A stretch of DNA of 21,980 bases from CAYSLU01 sp964431965 (lineage in GTDB: Bacteria > Verrucomicrobiota > Kiritimatiellia > CAIKKV01 > CAYSLU01): NCBI GenBank assembly GCA_964431965.1, contig CAYSLU010000089.1:1-21980 (forward strand), in the 5' to 3' direction. The notes beneath the pieces were generated by a model that was given only the letters and a program-made list of their open reading frames with translations, was not told where the DNA came from and did no database searches. A program made the translations under genes and the position numbers. Positions 15,036 to 21,980 of the stretch are shown here, piece after piece; position 1 is the first letter of the stretch, and each line of letters starts with the position of its first letter.

Positions 15036-16555
15036 GGCTTCCGACCTCTCTCGGTGCGCGCGCCGGAGAAGAGCCGCTCGCGCTCGAAGCCGGAGTGGAT
15101 CTCCCGGTAGCGCGCGAAGAGCCGCTCGTACTCGGCCCGGCGCGCGCGATCCGGCTCGTATCGTCGGCGGATCCGAACCATGCTCCGGGCTGCGGCCGGC
15201 ACGTCGGGGAAGGCGCCGATGCCGCACGCGCCCAGGATGGCCGCGCCGAGCAGCGTGGCTTGCGGATTCGCGAGCGTGAGCACGGGTACGCCGAAGATGT
15301 CCGCCTGGATCCGGTTCCAGACGTCGATCGCCGTCCCGCCGCCGGTCAGCCGCACCTCGCGGACCGGCACCCGCAGGGCGCGGAAGACGTCGATGATCTC
15401 GCGCGTCTGGAACGAGACGCCCTCCAGGATCGCCCGAACCAGCGCCGGCCGGCCGTGGCCGAGCTTCAGGCCCAGAAGCGCGCCGCTGGCGTCCGGTATC
15501 CAATGCGGGGCCGACGCGCCGCCGAGATACGGGATGAACCGGATGCCTTCGGCGCCCGGCCGGACGCGGCTCGCGGCCCTGAAGAAGGAGTCGTCGAAGC
15601 GCCGCCCGGCGTTCGCGATCTCCGCGGCCCACTCGAGGCAGGCGCCGGCCGAGTTCTGGAGCCCCTCGAGCTCCCAGCGGCCGGGCACGGCGTGCGCGCA
15701 GCACGTGACGCGCATCGCCCGATCGAAGGCGGGCCGGGGGGCGTAGCAGAGGGCGGCGGCGGCGGTGCCGATCGTCACTTCCACGATCCCGGGCTCGACG
15801 GCGCCGGCTCCGACTCCCGCGCACTGCTGGTCGCCCCCGCCTGCGATGAGCGGCAGGCCCGCGGGCAGGCCGGTCCGCGCGGCGGCCCGCGCCGAAAGCG
15901 AGCCCACGCGCTGCCCGGACGAGACCAGCCGGGGCAGCCGCTCGCGCGAGAGGCCGCACGCGGCGAGTATCTCGGGGCTCCAGTCCTGCGAGGTGACATC
16001 GAGCAGCCCGGTCATCGAAGCGTTGGACCGATCGCACGCATAGTCGTCCGCGCCGAGGTGCCGGAGCAGGAGATCCTGGGCCAGCGCCCAGCGTGCGGCG
16101 GCTCGGAAGCCGGCGCGCTCGCGGTCGCGCACCCAGAGGATCTTGCCGATGCTGAACACCGGATTCGGCGGCAGGCCGGTGAGCGCGAAGTAGGCGTGGG
16201 ACGGGATGCGGCGGCCGAGCGCGCCGACCTGCTGCGTTCCGCGGAGATCCTGCCAGGACAGGCCGGGGCCGATCGGCTCGCCGTGACGGTCGAGCGGGAA
16301 GACGGTGGCCCGCTGGTTGGCGATCACGAGGGCGTCTACGGAGCCGGGGCGGACGCCGGAATCACGGAGCGAGGCGCGAAGGGCCGCGAGGCAGCCGGTC
16401 TGCAGGGCGGCTGAATCGACCTCCACGCCGCCGTCCGGCATGCGGCGGCAAGGCGTGTGCCGCGAGCCGGCGCCGCGCGTGTGGCCGCGCAGGTCGAAGA
16501 TGGCGCTCTTGATGCAGGTCGTGCCGCAGTCTACAGCCGCGATATGGACGCTCAC
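15032..16555 (-). CDS. FGGY family carbohydrate kinase
   Basis: This 507-residue protein is a full-length two-domain sugar kinase of the FGGY family (xylulokinase, gluconokinase and glycerol kinase relatives). It shows the N-terminal phosphate-binding DCGTTCIKSAIFD (9-21), the segment GGGDQQCAGVGAG (about 248-260) with the likely catalytic aspartate, and the C-terminal ATP-binding TGGGTAIDVWNRIQADI. It phosphorylates a free sugar or sugar acid with ATP, but the exact substrate cannot be told from sequence. The start is GTG at 16555 with GGAGG 4 nt upstream. It heads an operon with a histidine kinase (4-nt overlap), a response regulator and a heparinase-like lyase, suggesting it handles a monosaccharide released by that lyase or a related pathway. 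Confidence 0.92.
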   Translation of the reverse strand: MSVHIAAVDCGTTCIKSAIFDLRGHTRGAGSRHTPCRRMPDGGVEVDSAALQTGCLAALRASLRDSGVRPGSVDALVIANQRATVFPLDRHGEPIGPGLSWQDLRGTQQVGALGRRIPSHAYFALTGLPPNPVFSIGKILWVRDRERAGFRAAARWALAQDLLLRHLGADDYACDRSNASMTGLLDVTSQDWSPEILAACGLSRERLPRLVSSGQRVGSLSARAAARTGLPAGLPLIAGGGDQQCAGVGAGAVEPGIVEVTIGTAAAALCYAPRPAFDRAMRVTCCAHAVPGRWELEGLQNSAGACLEWAAEIANAGRRFDDSFFRAASRVRPGAEGIRFIPYLGGASAPHWIPDASGALLGLKLGHGRPALVRAILEGVSFQTREIIDVFRALRVPVREVRLTGGGTAIDVWNRIQADIFGVPVLTLANPQATLLGAAILGACGIGAFPDVPAAARSMVRIRRRYEPDRARRAEYERLFARYREIHSGFERERLFSGARTERGRKP

Positions 16556-16618
16556 GACGCCTCCGGGTCTGTGTCAGACCGCCACGCGCATAGCCCGCCG
16601 GACGCCGAGAGCATAGGC

Positions 16619-16686
16619 GGGGGGGGGAAGACCGTCAATGCTCCGCTCGGAATGACAATCACTTGGGCGTCTTGCCCAATCACTTG
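16619..16686. repeat. Intergenic G9 tract, repeat-like segment and direct repeat
   Basis: The 143-nt gap between mutY and the FGGY kinase holds a homopolymer of nine G (16619-16627), an imperfect palindromic GTCAATGCTCCGCTCGGAAT stretch (starting 16634) resembling widespread intergenic repeats built around TCATTCCGAGCG, and a 10-bp direct repeat CAATCACTTG (16656-16665 and 16677-16686). The tract lies about 64 nt upstream of the kinase start codon. No gene is present here. Confidence 0.45.
16663..16679 (-). terminator. Terminator-like hairpin downstream of mutY
   Basis: TTGGGC (16663-16668) and GCCCAA (16674-16679) form a perfect 6-bp stem with a 5-nt loop, 20 nt past the mutY stop codon. 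On the minus strand it is followed by GTGATTGTCATTCC, a mild T-rich tail. It plausibly separates mutY from the FGGY kinase operon. Confidence 0.45.
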
Positions 16687-16698
16687 CGGCGCAGCATG

Positions 16699-17790
16699 CT
16701 AGATGCCTGAAGCCGCGCGCTCCTGGCCCCCGCGCCGCAGTGCGGCGAGTAGCTGCGGGAAGAAGCGGCGGTTCGCGGTTGGGAATGCATAGTCGTCGAG
16801 TTCGGATGGCCGGATCCAGCGGATCGGTCGCCTGGTGCGAACGCGGACCGGGCCCACGGGGCAGAGGTAGGCGGACAGCACGACCTCAAAGTGGCTGTAG
16901 CGGTGCCGGACGACCGCGAGGCGCCGGGCGGCTGCGATCTCGACACCGGTTTCCTCTCGGCACTCGCGGCGCAGCGTCCGCAGGGGCGTCTCGCCCGGCT
17001 GCGCCTTGCCGCCGGGGAACTCCCAGAGCCCGCCGAGCAGGCCGTCGGCTGGGCGCTTCTGGATGAAAAGCCGGCCGTCCCGGACCAGCACGGCCACCGA
17101 GGCGCGGTGCACGGGCACGGCGGCGGCCCGGCCCTTGACGGGCAGGTCCGCCGTCCGCCCCTCGATCCGGGCCCGGCAGGCCGCGCGGATCGGGCAGTCC
17201 GGGCAGCGCGGCCGGCGGGGCGTGCAGACGGTGGCGCCCAGCTCCATCAGCGACTCGTTGAAGGCGCCGGGCTCATCGGCTGGAATTCGCCGCTCCAGCA
17301 GGCTCCGGAACTTGGCGCGCGTGGCCGGGCGGGCGATGTCGTCCGCCAGCCCGTCATGGCGCGCGACGACGCGCAGGACATTGCCATCCACGACGGGAAG
17401 CGCATGGCCCCGGGCGATGCTCATGACCGCGGCGACGATGTAGTCGCCGACGCCCGGGAGTGAGCGGAACGCCTCGGGCGAATCCGGGATGCGGCCGCGG
17501 TGGTCGGCCACCACGAGCTTCGCCGCACGGTGCAGATTGCGGGCGCGGGCGTAGTAGCCGAGCCCCTCCCACGCCTTGAGCACGTCGTCGTCCGGCGCGG
17601 CGGCCAGCCGGCGCACGGTCGGGAAGCGGCGCAGGAATCGTTCGTAGTAGGGGATGACCGTGGCGACCTGCGTCTGCTGAAGCATGACCTCGGAGACCCA
17701 GATCCGGTAGAGGTCGCGGGTTCGCCGCCATGGGAGATCCCGCTTGCCGGCGCGGAACCAGGCCAGTAGCTTTCCGGAAAACGCGTTCAC
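16699..17790 (-). CDS. mutY: A/G-specific adenine glycosylase MutY with Nudix domain
   Basis: This 363-residue DNA repair enzyme removes adenine mispaired with 8-oxoguanine. The N-terminal HhH-GPD domain carries Glu34 (SEVMLQQTQV), the helix-hairpin-helix LPGVGDYIVAAV (111-122) and Asp135 (VVDGNVLRV), matching the two catalytic acids of E. coli MutY. The [4Fe-4S] cluster is C-x6-C-x2-C-x5-C: Cys189, 196, 199 and 205. The C-terminal MutT-like domain (about 225-350) contains a complete Nudix box: GKAQPGE (261-267) then RECREETGV (275-283). The GTG at 17790 is chosen because NAFSGKLLAWF is the normal beginning; the extra 35 residues from 17895 are not conserved and would overlap the divergent gene. 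It is divergently arranged with the TIM-barrel gene at 17846, with 55 nt between. Confidence 0.95.
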   Translation of the reverse strand: MNAFSGKLLAWFRAGKRDLPWRRTRDLYRIWVSEVMLQQTQVATVIPYYERFLRRFPTVRRLAAAPDDDVLKAWEGLGYYARARNLHRAAKLVVADHRGRIPDSPEAFRSLPGVGDYIVAAVMSIARGHALPVVDGNVLRVVARHDGLADDIARPATRAKFRSLLERRIPADEPGAFNESLMELGATVCTPRRPRCPDCPIRAACRARIEGRTADLPVKGRAAAVPVHRASVAVLVRDGRLFIQKRPADGLLGGLWEFPGGKAQPGETPLRTLRRECREETGVEIAAARRLAVVRHRYSHFEVVLSAYLCPVGPVRVRTRRPIRWIRPSELDDYAFPTANRRFFPQLLAALRRGGQERAASGI

Positions 17791-17845
17791 GCGGCGGATG
17801 GTAGCACAGGCGCGGGCCCTGCCGCGGGGCGAAAGGAGCGACACC

Positions 17846-18640
17846 GTGAAGATGTCCCTGTCGGGGCGATTGTTCGAGGCGCGCGGCGGATACACGATGA
17901 GCCTGGAGGAGTTCCTCCGGTTCGCGCGCGAGACGGGCTATGAGGGCGTGGAGATCCGGTATCCGCAGCTGCCGATGGAGACACCCAAGGCCCGGTGGGC
18001 CGAGGTGGGGCGGATGCTGTCGGACCTGGGGCTGACGTGGGTGTTCGGGACGGTCGAGGGCATTGCCGACGACCGCGCCTTCGAGCGGGCGATCCGGACG
18101 CTCGAGAACAACGTGTCCTGCGGGTGCCGGTACACGCGCTTCACGATCTTCAAGCCCGAGCAGGTGCCGATGGCGCAGCGGTTTGCGGACGAGGCGGCGC
18201 GCCGGGGGGCACGGCTGGTGATGCAGCTGCACAGCGGGACGCTGCCGGACAACGTGCCGCATGCCCTGGACGCGTTCGCGCAGCTCAGCCGCGAGAACGT
18301 GCGCCTGGCATTCGAGCCGAACCACCTGCTGTTCGATGGCGACTGCGACTACATCGGCGCGGTCTCGAAGCTCGCCCGGCTGATCTCGCTCGTGTCGATC
18401 CAGAACTTCAAACGTGCGCCGGCCGGGGCGCCCGAGGCCGAGCTCGTGAAGGTTGGCGCGCGGAGCTTCGTGCGCGCTTTGCCGGGCGACCCCGAGGGAA
18501 TCGATTTTCCGGGCCTGGCGAAGGCGCTGAGCGCCATCGGGTTCGACGGCTTCGCGACCGTCATGTGCGATGCCTACCCCGGGATGGATAGCCGCGAGTT
18601 GGCGAAGCGGTACTGCGATAGTCTTGGCGGGTCGCGCTGA
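17846..18640 (+). CDS. Sugar phosphate isomerase/epimerase-like TIM barrel protein
   Basis: This 264-residue protein belongs to the AP-endonuclease-2/xylose-isomerase-like TIM barrel superfamily, which includes sugar isomerases, epimerases and inosose dehydratases. Evidence: the opening LSGRLFE followed by SLEEFLRFARETGYEGVEIRYPQ (about 19-41), the strand-end LVMQLHSG (about 123-130), FEPNHLL (about 152-158) and the terminal GFDGFATVMCDAYPG, which place acidic and histidine residues at barrel strand ends as expected for metal binding. The start is GTG 17846, with AAAGGAG 7 nt upstream; ATG 17852 is possible but sits 13 nt away. The reaction is unknown. Neighbouring carbohydrate genes suggest sugar metabolism. 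It converges with the URO-D-like gene across an inverted-repeat element. Confidence 0.8.
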   Translation: MKMSLSGRLFEARGGYTMSLEEFLRFARETGYEGVEIRYPQLPMETPKARWAEVGRMLSDLGLTWVFGTVEGIADDRAFERAIRTLENNVSCGCRYTRFTIFKPEQVPMAQRFADEAARRGARLVMQLHSGTLPDNVPHALDAFAQLSRENVRLAFEPNHLLFDGDCDYIGAVSKLARLISLVSIQNFKRAPAGAPEAELVKVGARSFVRALPGDPEGIDFPGLAKALSAIGFDGFATVMCDAYPGMDSRELAKRYCDSLGGSR

Positions 18641-18645
18641 TCGAG

Positions 18646-18754
18646 GCAGAGAATATCGAACCGAAGAACAAGGAACCGCAGAATGTCGAAGGGGCGGCGG
18701 GGCTGCTCCGAACTTCAACATTCGGAGATCCTTGTTCGATATTCTGCGGTTCCG
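18646..18754. repeat. Intergenic inverted-repeat element, possible bidirectional terminator
   Basis: A 19-bp stem pairs 18672-18690 (GGAACCGCAGAATGTCGAA) with 18735-18753, with one position as a G-U wobble. Inside lies a nested 7-bp stem, CTCCGAA (18706-18712) with TTCGGAG (18721-18727). Both arms are copies, in opposite orientation, of a related unit containing GAATATCGAAC, AACAAGGA, CCG and AATGTYGAAG. The base composition (AT-rich, GAATNTCGAA words) differs sharply from the GC-rich neighbours. The element fills the gap between two convergent genes, ending 1-2 bp from the URO-D-like stop codon. Confidence 0.75.
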
Positions 18755-19825
18755 TCAATACACACACTCCCGGCAGGCATCGACGAACGCGACGATGTTG
18801 TCCCAAGGGACCTCGGGCTCGAGGGTGTGGCTCGGCGCGCACACGTAGCCGCCCCCTTTGCCCACCGTGCGGAAGAGGTGGTGAACGGTGTCCCGGACTT
18901 CGGCGGGCGTCCCGTGCGGCATGACGGTCTGGGTGCCCACGGCGCCCCAGAAGGCGAGCCGGTCGCCATACTGCTGCTTGATCTTCGCGGGGTCCATGCA
19001 CTCCGGCTGGACGGGGTTCAGGATGTCGATGCCGATTTCGATCAGGTCGGGGATGATCTCCTCGATCTGGCCGTCGCTATGGTAGAAGAACAGCACATCC
19101 GGCCGCGCGCCTTTGGCGGCTTCGACGATCTTCCGAAACCGCGGCTTGATCTCGCGACGCCACGTGGCCGGGCTCATGATGAGCGCGTTCTGAGTGCCCA
19201 CGTCCTCGCCGACGCCGACGATATCCGCGCCGCCGGCTGAAACGTTGCGCAGCAGGTCGGCGATGGTGTCCGAGACACGGTCCATCAGGATCGAGGCCGA
19301 CTCCTCGCCCGACGCGAGGTCGAGCAGGAACTCCTCGTACCCGCGGATGAGCCACGAGAAATCGAACGTCGAGAAGCCGCACGTGTACTGCGTGGCGTAT
19401 CCCTCGGCCTGCTTCTGGCGGTTGAACTCATGCAGTCCTTCGTAGCGATTGGGATCCGCGTAGTCGGGCAGGGGGTAGGCGAGGGCGTCGTCGACGGTGA
19501 ACTCCCGCCCTTGGAACGGGCTTTCATAGTGCCGGAAGTGCGTGCCGTCATTCTGGGACACCAGCGCGTAGCCCCACTCTTTCACGATCTCGACGGGCCC
19601 GGCGAACGTGCGGCCCTCGTAGTAGCGCGCGTAGTCGAGCGGGACCCGATTCTGGCGGGTGGGCCCGACCGCGACGGCGTCGAAGTCCCAGTGCTCGTTG
19701 TAGTACTTCGCGCCGGTCATCCGGCGGAACACCTCCTGAACGGGCGGCGTCATACTGAGCGACCACGGCATGCGGTCGGGCCGGTGGCGGCGAAGAGCGG
19801 CAAGCAGTCGTTCCCGATGGGTCAT
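18755..19825 (-). CDS. Uroporphyrinogen decarboxylase (URO-D) superfamily protein
   Basis: This 356-residue protein is a TIM barrel of the URO-D/MtaA/CmuA superfamily. Supporting motifs are the N-terminal MTHRERLLAALRRHRPDRMP, FDAVAVGP (48-55), GVGEDVGTQNALIMSP (204-219), FFYHSDGQIEEIIPDLIEIGID (247-268), NPVQPECMDP (270-279) and GGGYVCAPSHTLEPEVP (324-340). Haem-pathway HemE is unlikely: the expected N-terminal arginine pattern is absent and no other haem genes are nearby. Where MtaA-type corrinoid methyltransferases have a zinc-binding H-x-C, this has His249-Ser-Asp (HSD). The C-terminus ends CRECVY. The ATG at 19825 has GAGAAG 3 nt upstream; the frame stays open far upstream only as antisense shadow of other genes. 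It lies 82 nt after an SGNH hydrolase gene on the same strand. The substrate is unknown. Confidence 0.85.
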   Translation of the reverse strand: MTHRERLLAALRRHRPDRMPWSLSMTPPVQEVFRRMTGAKYYNEHWDFDAVAVGPTRQNRVPLDYARYYEGRTFAGPVEIVKEWGYALVSQNDGTHFRHYESPFQGREFTVDDALAYPLPDYADPNRYEGLHEFNRQKQAEGYATQYTCGFSTFDFSWLIRGYEEFLLDLASGEESASILMDRVSDTIADLLRNVSAGGADIVGVGEDVGTQNALIMSPATWRREIKPRFRKIVEAAKGARPDVLFFYHSDGQIEEIIPDLIEIGIDILNPVQPECMDPAKIKQQYGDRLAFWGAVGTQTVMPHGTPAEVRDTVHHLFRTVGKGGGYVCAPSHTLEPEVPWDNIVAFVDACRECVY

Positions 19826-19907
19826 GGTCTTCTCTTTCCCCGTGCGGTGCATGGCGCGTGAGAATCGGCCATCCGCGGCGCCAGCGCAAGCGCGATCTGG
19901 CCCCGGC

Positions 19908-20546
19908 TCAGGCCGGCGGCGTGATCGCGGACAGGAAGCGGTCGGCCATGAGCCGGTGTCCGGCGTCGTTCGGGTGCATGCCGTCAAGCAGCAGGTCGCC
20001 CACCGACCGGCCGGCCTCCCGGGCGGCCTCCTCGAAATCGCGGAAGAGGTCGATGAGGGCGAGGCGCTGATCCCCGGCGAGCGCCCGGGCTGCCGCCGCG
20101 TAGTCCCGCAGCAATACGTTGAAGCCGTCCGGATCATCCGGCCGGTACGGCGGCTTGCCGTAGAGCTCGCGCAGCTTGTCGGTCCAGGCCAGCGGGTTCG
20201 GCGTGGCCAGGATGACGCGCGCGCCTCGGGCCGTGAGCGCGCGCGCGAAGGCGGCGAGGTTGTCCCGGTAGGCGGAGACCGGCACGCGCGGGGTGGTGAC
20301 GCCTTTCCACACGTCGGCGGCGGCGTCGTTGATGCCGAAGAGGAGGATGACGACGTCGGGCCGGCGATCGAGCACGTCCCGCTGGAAGCGGGCGGCGCCG
20401 TCGCCGGTGCTGTTTCCGCCGACTCCGGCGTTGAACACCTCCGCCGGCATCCCGCGCGCGGGCAGCTCGTCGCGCAGAATGTCGGCGTAGATGCGCAGGT
20501 CGCCCCGCGGGGCGGTGGTCGAATCTCCGAACGCCACGATTCGCAT
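19908..20546 (-). CDS. SGNH/GDSL-type hydrolase
   Basis: This 212-residue protein is an SGNH-fold esterase or acylhydrolase. The four blocks are all visible: block I GDST with nucleophile Ser9 (FGDSTTAP), block II Gly44 in GVGGNS (41-46), block III Asn73 in FGIND (70-74), and block V Asp188/His191 in DGMHPND (188-194). Such enzymes deacetylate or de-esterify carbohydrates and lipids. The ATG at 20546 puts the GDS motif near the N-terminus as usual; the in-frame ATG at 20582 would add 12 non-conserved residues. No signal peptide is present, so the protein is probably cytoplasmic. It is the first gene of a pair with the URO-D-like gene and is divergent from the flippase-like gene 95 nt away. 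Confidence 0.9.
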   Translation of the reverse strand: MRIVAFGDSTTAPRGDLRIYADILRDELPARGMPAEVFNAGVGGNSTGDGAARFQRDVLDRRPDVVILLFGINDAAADVWKGVTTPRVPVSAYRDNLAAFARALTARGARVILATPNPLAWTDKLRELYGKPPYRPDDPDGFNVLLRDYAAAARALAGDQRLALIDLFRDFEEAAREAGRSVGDLLLDGMHPNDAGHRLMADRFLSAITPPA

Positions 20547-20641
20547 GGGCGGACTGTACGACGAAAGGTCATTTGATTCCACGGCCGATTTGGTACGGTT
20601 GTCGTTTGGCGGCTGTGCCGTGCGGCGGAGAAGAGCGACTC

Positions 20642-21980
20642 ATGAGACCGTTTTCGGTGGAGTCTGACGGGCAGTGGTCCGGGTGGCTGTTCGCGCCGGC
20701 GCGGTGGGCGCTTTGGGTGGTGGGGCCCGGGCCGCGCATCTGGTGGCTGCTGTTCGACGATTCGAAGAGCAGCGCCGTTGCGAGCGTGCTGATCCAGACG
20801 CTCGCCGCGTGCCTGACGGCGGTGACCGCCCGCCTGCTGGGGCAGATCGGCTACGGCGAGCTGGCGACGCTCACGACGTGCACCGGCTGGTTCGGGATCA
20901 TCGCCTCGTACCCGGCGGCGAGCATGGTGGCCCGGATCCGGGCGGAGCGCATCGAGCAGGGGGCGGCGTACGCCCGGCCGTGCGCCACGGGCATGGCGCT
21001 GGCGTTCGGCTTCGGGACCGCGGCCATGCTGGTGGCATTCGGGCTGCTGCCGTGGGCGCTGGCGCGCTATCGCCTGTCGCACCTGCTCCAGCCGGCCCTG
21101 ATGCTGTGCGTGGCGATCCCGCTGGCGGCGCTCGGCGCCCACGGGCTCTACCTCCTGCAGTGCTTTGGCTGGATGAGGCGCTGGGCGGCGATGAACGTCG
21201 CGTTCGGCGCGATCCCGATCCTCGTGCTGCTCGCCGTTGCGGCCCATGGGCCGCTCACCATCGCCGGATACGCGGGCGCCATTCTGGGCGCGAATGCGAT
21301 CACGGCGGTGCTGGGCGTGGCGCTGGCGTCGCACGTCCTGGGGGCGGGCGCTCTGTTCCGGCCGGATTTCGGGGTGGCGGGGCGCATGCTGAAGGCCGGG
21401 CTCGGAGGCTTCGCCGCCATGCTCTGCGCCAACCTCGCGCTGCTCGGGGTCAACACGCTCATCGCCGTCACCGCGGGGCGGACGGCGCTGGGGCACTACC
21501 AGGTGGTGGCCACGCTCGGGGCCTGGATCTGCTCGGTGGTTCAGTGCGTGGGCGTGCCGGCGCTCTCCGCCTGGGCGGTCGTCGCCGCGCAGGGGCGGCT
21601 GAAGGCGCTGCGCCGCAGCCTCCGCCTGCGCCAGTCGGGCACCGGCGCGCTGGCCGTGCTCTTTGGCGTCCTGGCCTCTGTGTTCGCGCCGGCACTGCTG
21701 GGGTTCATCTACGGCCCGGAGTACCGGGAGAGCGCGCACCTGGTCCGGCTGGCCGCGCCGGCCTGGGCCGCGATCGGCTGCGCGTGCTGGTACTGGATCG
21801 CGCTGACCGCGCTGGGGCATCCGGGCCGCGTGATGCAGTCGAACATCGTCTGGGGCTCGATCCACCTCGGGCTGGCCTGGGTGCTGATCCGGGTCGTGCC
21901 GCTCGGGACGACCGGTGCGATGATCGCCTACTCATCCGCCTATTTCGCGTGGGCGGCCACGTACGAGGTGGTGTTCCGGC
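20642..21980 (+). CDS. Oligosaccharide flippase-like (Wzx/MOP superfamily) membrane protein, partial
   Basis: An open frame starts at ATG 20642 and continues without a stop to the window end, giving 446 residues of a polytopic membrane protein. I count about ten to twelve hydrophobic helices; the first after residue 40 (SAVASVLIQTLAACLTAV) is followed by ARLLGQIGYGELATLTT, which matches the G-x-x-x-Y-G feature after helix 1 of Wzx and related polysaccharide exporters. A later segment near FAPALLGFIYGPEYRESAHLVRLAAPA is the usual late-helix motif of this family. GGAG lies about 11 nt upstream of the ATG. Such proteins flip lipid-linked oligosaccharides across the inner membrane. The gene is truncated by the window, and its partners (glycosyltransferases) would lie downstream. 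A lipid-II flippase-like role is less likely. Confidence 0.85.
   Translation, partial: MRPFSVESDGQWSGWLFAPARWALWVVGPGPRIWWLLFDDSKSSAVASVLIQTLAACLTAVTARLLGQIGYGELATLTTCTGWFGIIASYPAASMVARIRAERIEQGAAYARPCATGMALAFGFGTAAMLVAFGLLPWALARYRLSHLLQPALMLCVAIPLAALGAHGLYLLQCFGWMRRWAAMNVAFGAIPILVLLAVAAHGPLTIAGYAGAILGANAITAVLGVALASHVLGAGALFRPDFGVAGRMLKAGLGGFAAMLCANLALLGVNTLIAVTAGRTALGHYQVVATLGAWICSVVQCVGVPALSAWAVVAAQGRLKALRRSLRLRQSGTGALAVLFGVLASVFAPALLGFIYGPEYRESAHLVRLAAPAWAAIGCACWYWIALTALGHPGRVMQSNIVWGSIHLGLAWVLIRVVPLGTTGAMIAYSSAYFAWAATYEVVFR

Noticed and set aside
18646..18754. CRISPR array or insertion-sequence terminal repeat
   Set aside because: There are two inverted copies only, no regular spacers and no transposase frame. 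A terminator or dispersed repeat fits better.
18755..19825. Haem biosynthesis enzyme HemE
   Set aside because: The motifs (GEDVGTQ, HSDG, APSHTLEP) are those of the divergent MtaA-like branch, and there are no other tetrapyrrole genes.
20573..20599. Sigma-70 promoter for the flippase gene
   Set aside because: TTGATT is followed at normal spacing only by a very poor -10 box (TACGGT at 15 bp), so the match is not better than chance.
18755..21865. 1036-codon minus-strand open frame
   Set aside because: Only the C-terminal 356 residues form a real protein (URO-D-like). The rest is antisense or out of frame to the SGNH and flippase genes, and its Arg/Pro/Ala-rich composition is typical of GC-rich shadow frames.

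Overview
The window is a high-GC (roughly two-thirds G+C by eye) bacterial chromosomal segment from a scaffolded, probably metagenome-derived assembly: a run of exactly 100 N at 8759-8858 is a conventional scaffold gap. The gene content (heparinase II/III-type lyase, FGGY sugar kinase, Gfo/Idh/MocA oxidoreductase, dihydrodipicolinate-synthase-like aldolase, sugar-phosphate-isomerase TIM barrel, stand-alone uroporphyrinogen-decarboxylase-like protein, SGNH hydrolase) resembles polysaccharide-degrading members of the PVC group such as Kiritimatiellota, Lentisphaerota or Verrucomicrobiota. That is an impression from gene content and intergenic repeat style, not a phylogenetic result. There is no rRNA, tRNA, CRISPR array or transposase.

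Layout. 1-1280 (+): a small DUF486 membrane protein and a metal-dependent amidohydrolase. 1300-6038 (-): a regulated biosynthetic operon read tetR, kamA-like lysine 2,3-aminomutase, D-Ala-D-Ala-ligase-like ATP-grasp enzyme, and a second ATP-grasp fused to a GNAT acetyltransferase. 6039-6446: divergent control region with a promoter/operator candidate and inverted repeats. 6447-8758 (+): rlmN and rsmB, overlapping by 4 nt, the second cut by the gap. 8859-11248 (-): oxidoreductase and DHDPS-like aldolase, also overlapping by 4 nt and cut by the gap. 11396-16555 (-): an apparent operon of FGGY kinase, soluble PAS histidine kinase, single-domain response regulator and heparinase II/III-like lyase. 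16699-17790 (-): mutY with an intact Nudix box. 17846-18640 (+): sugar-phosphate isomerase/epimerase-like protein. 18646-18754: an intergenic inverted-repeat element between convergent genes. 18755-20546 (-): SGNH hydrolase and URO-D-like protein. 20642-end (+): a flippase-like membrane protein that runs off the window.

Most notable system: the tetR-kamA-ligase-ligase/GNAT operon. The aminomutase keeps the residues that bind lysine in characterised KamA, and it sits with two amide-bond-forming ATP-grasp domains and an acetyltransferase. The simplest reading is a pathway that makes beta-lysine, couples it to one or more amino acids and acetylates the product, giving a small peptide such as a compatible solute or an antibiotic-like metabolite. 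N-acetyl-beta-lysine (AblA/AblB) and N-acetylglutaminylglutamine amide (ATP-grasp plus GNAT) are the closest known precedents, but this combination is neither. The product is inferred, not shown. The remaining genes are mostly carbohydrate catabolism and housekeeping RNA modification or DNA repair.
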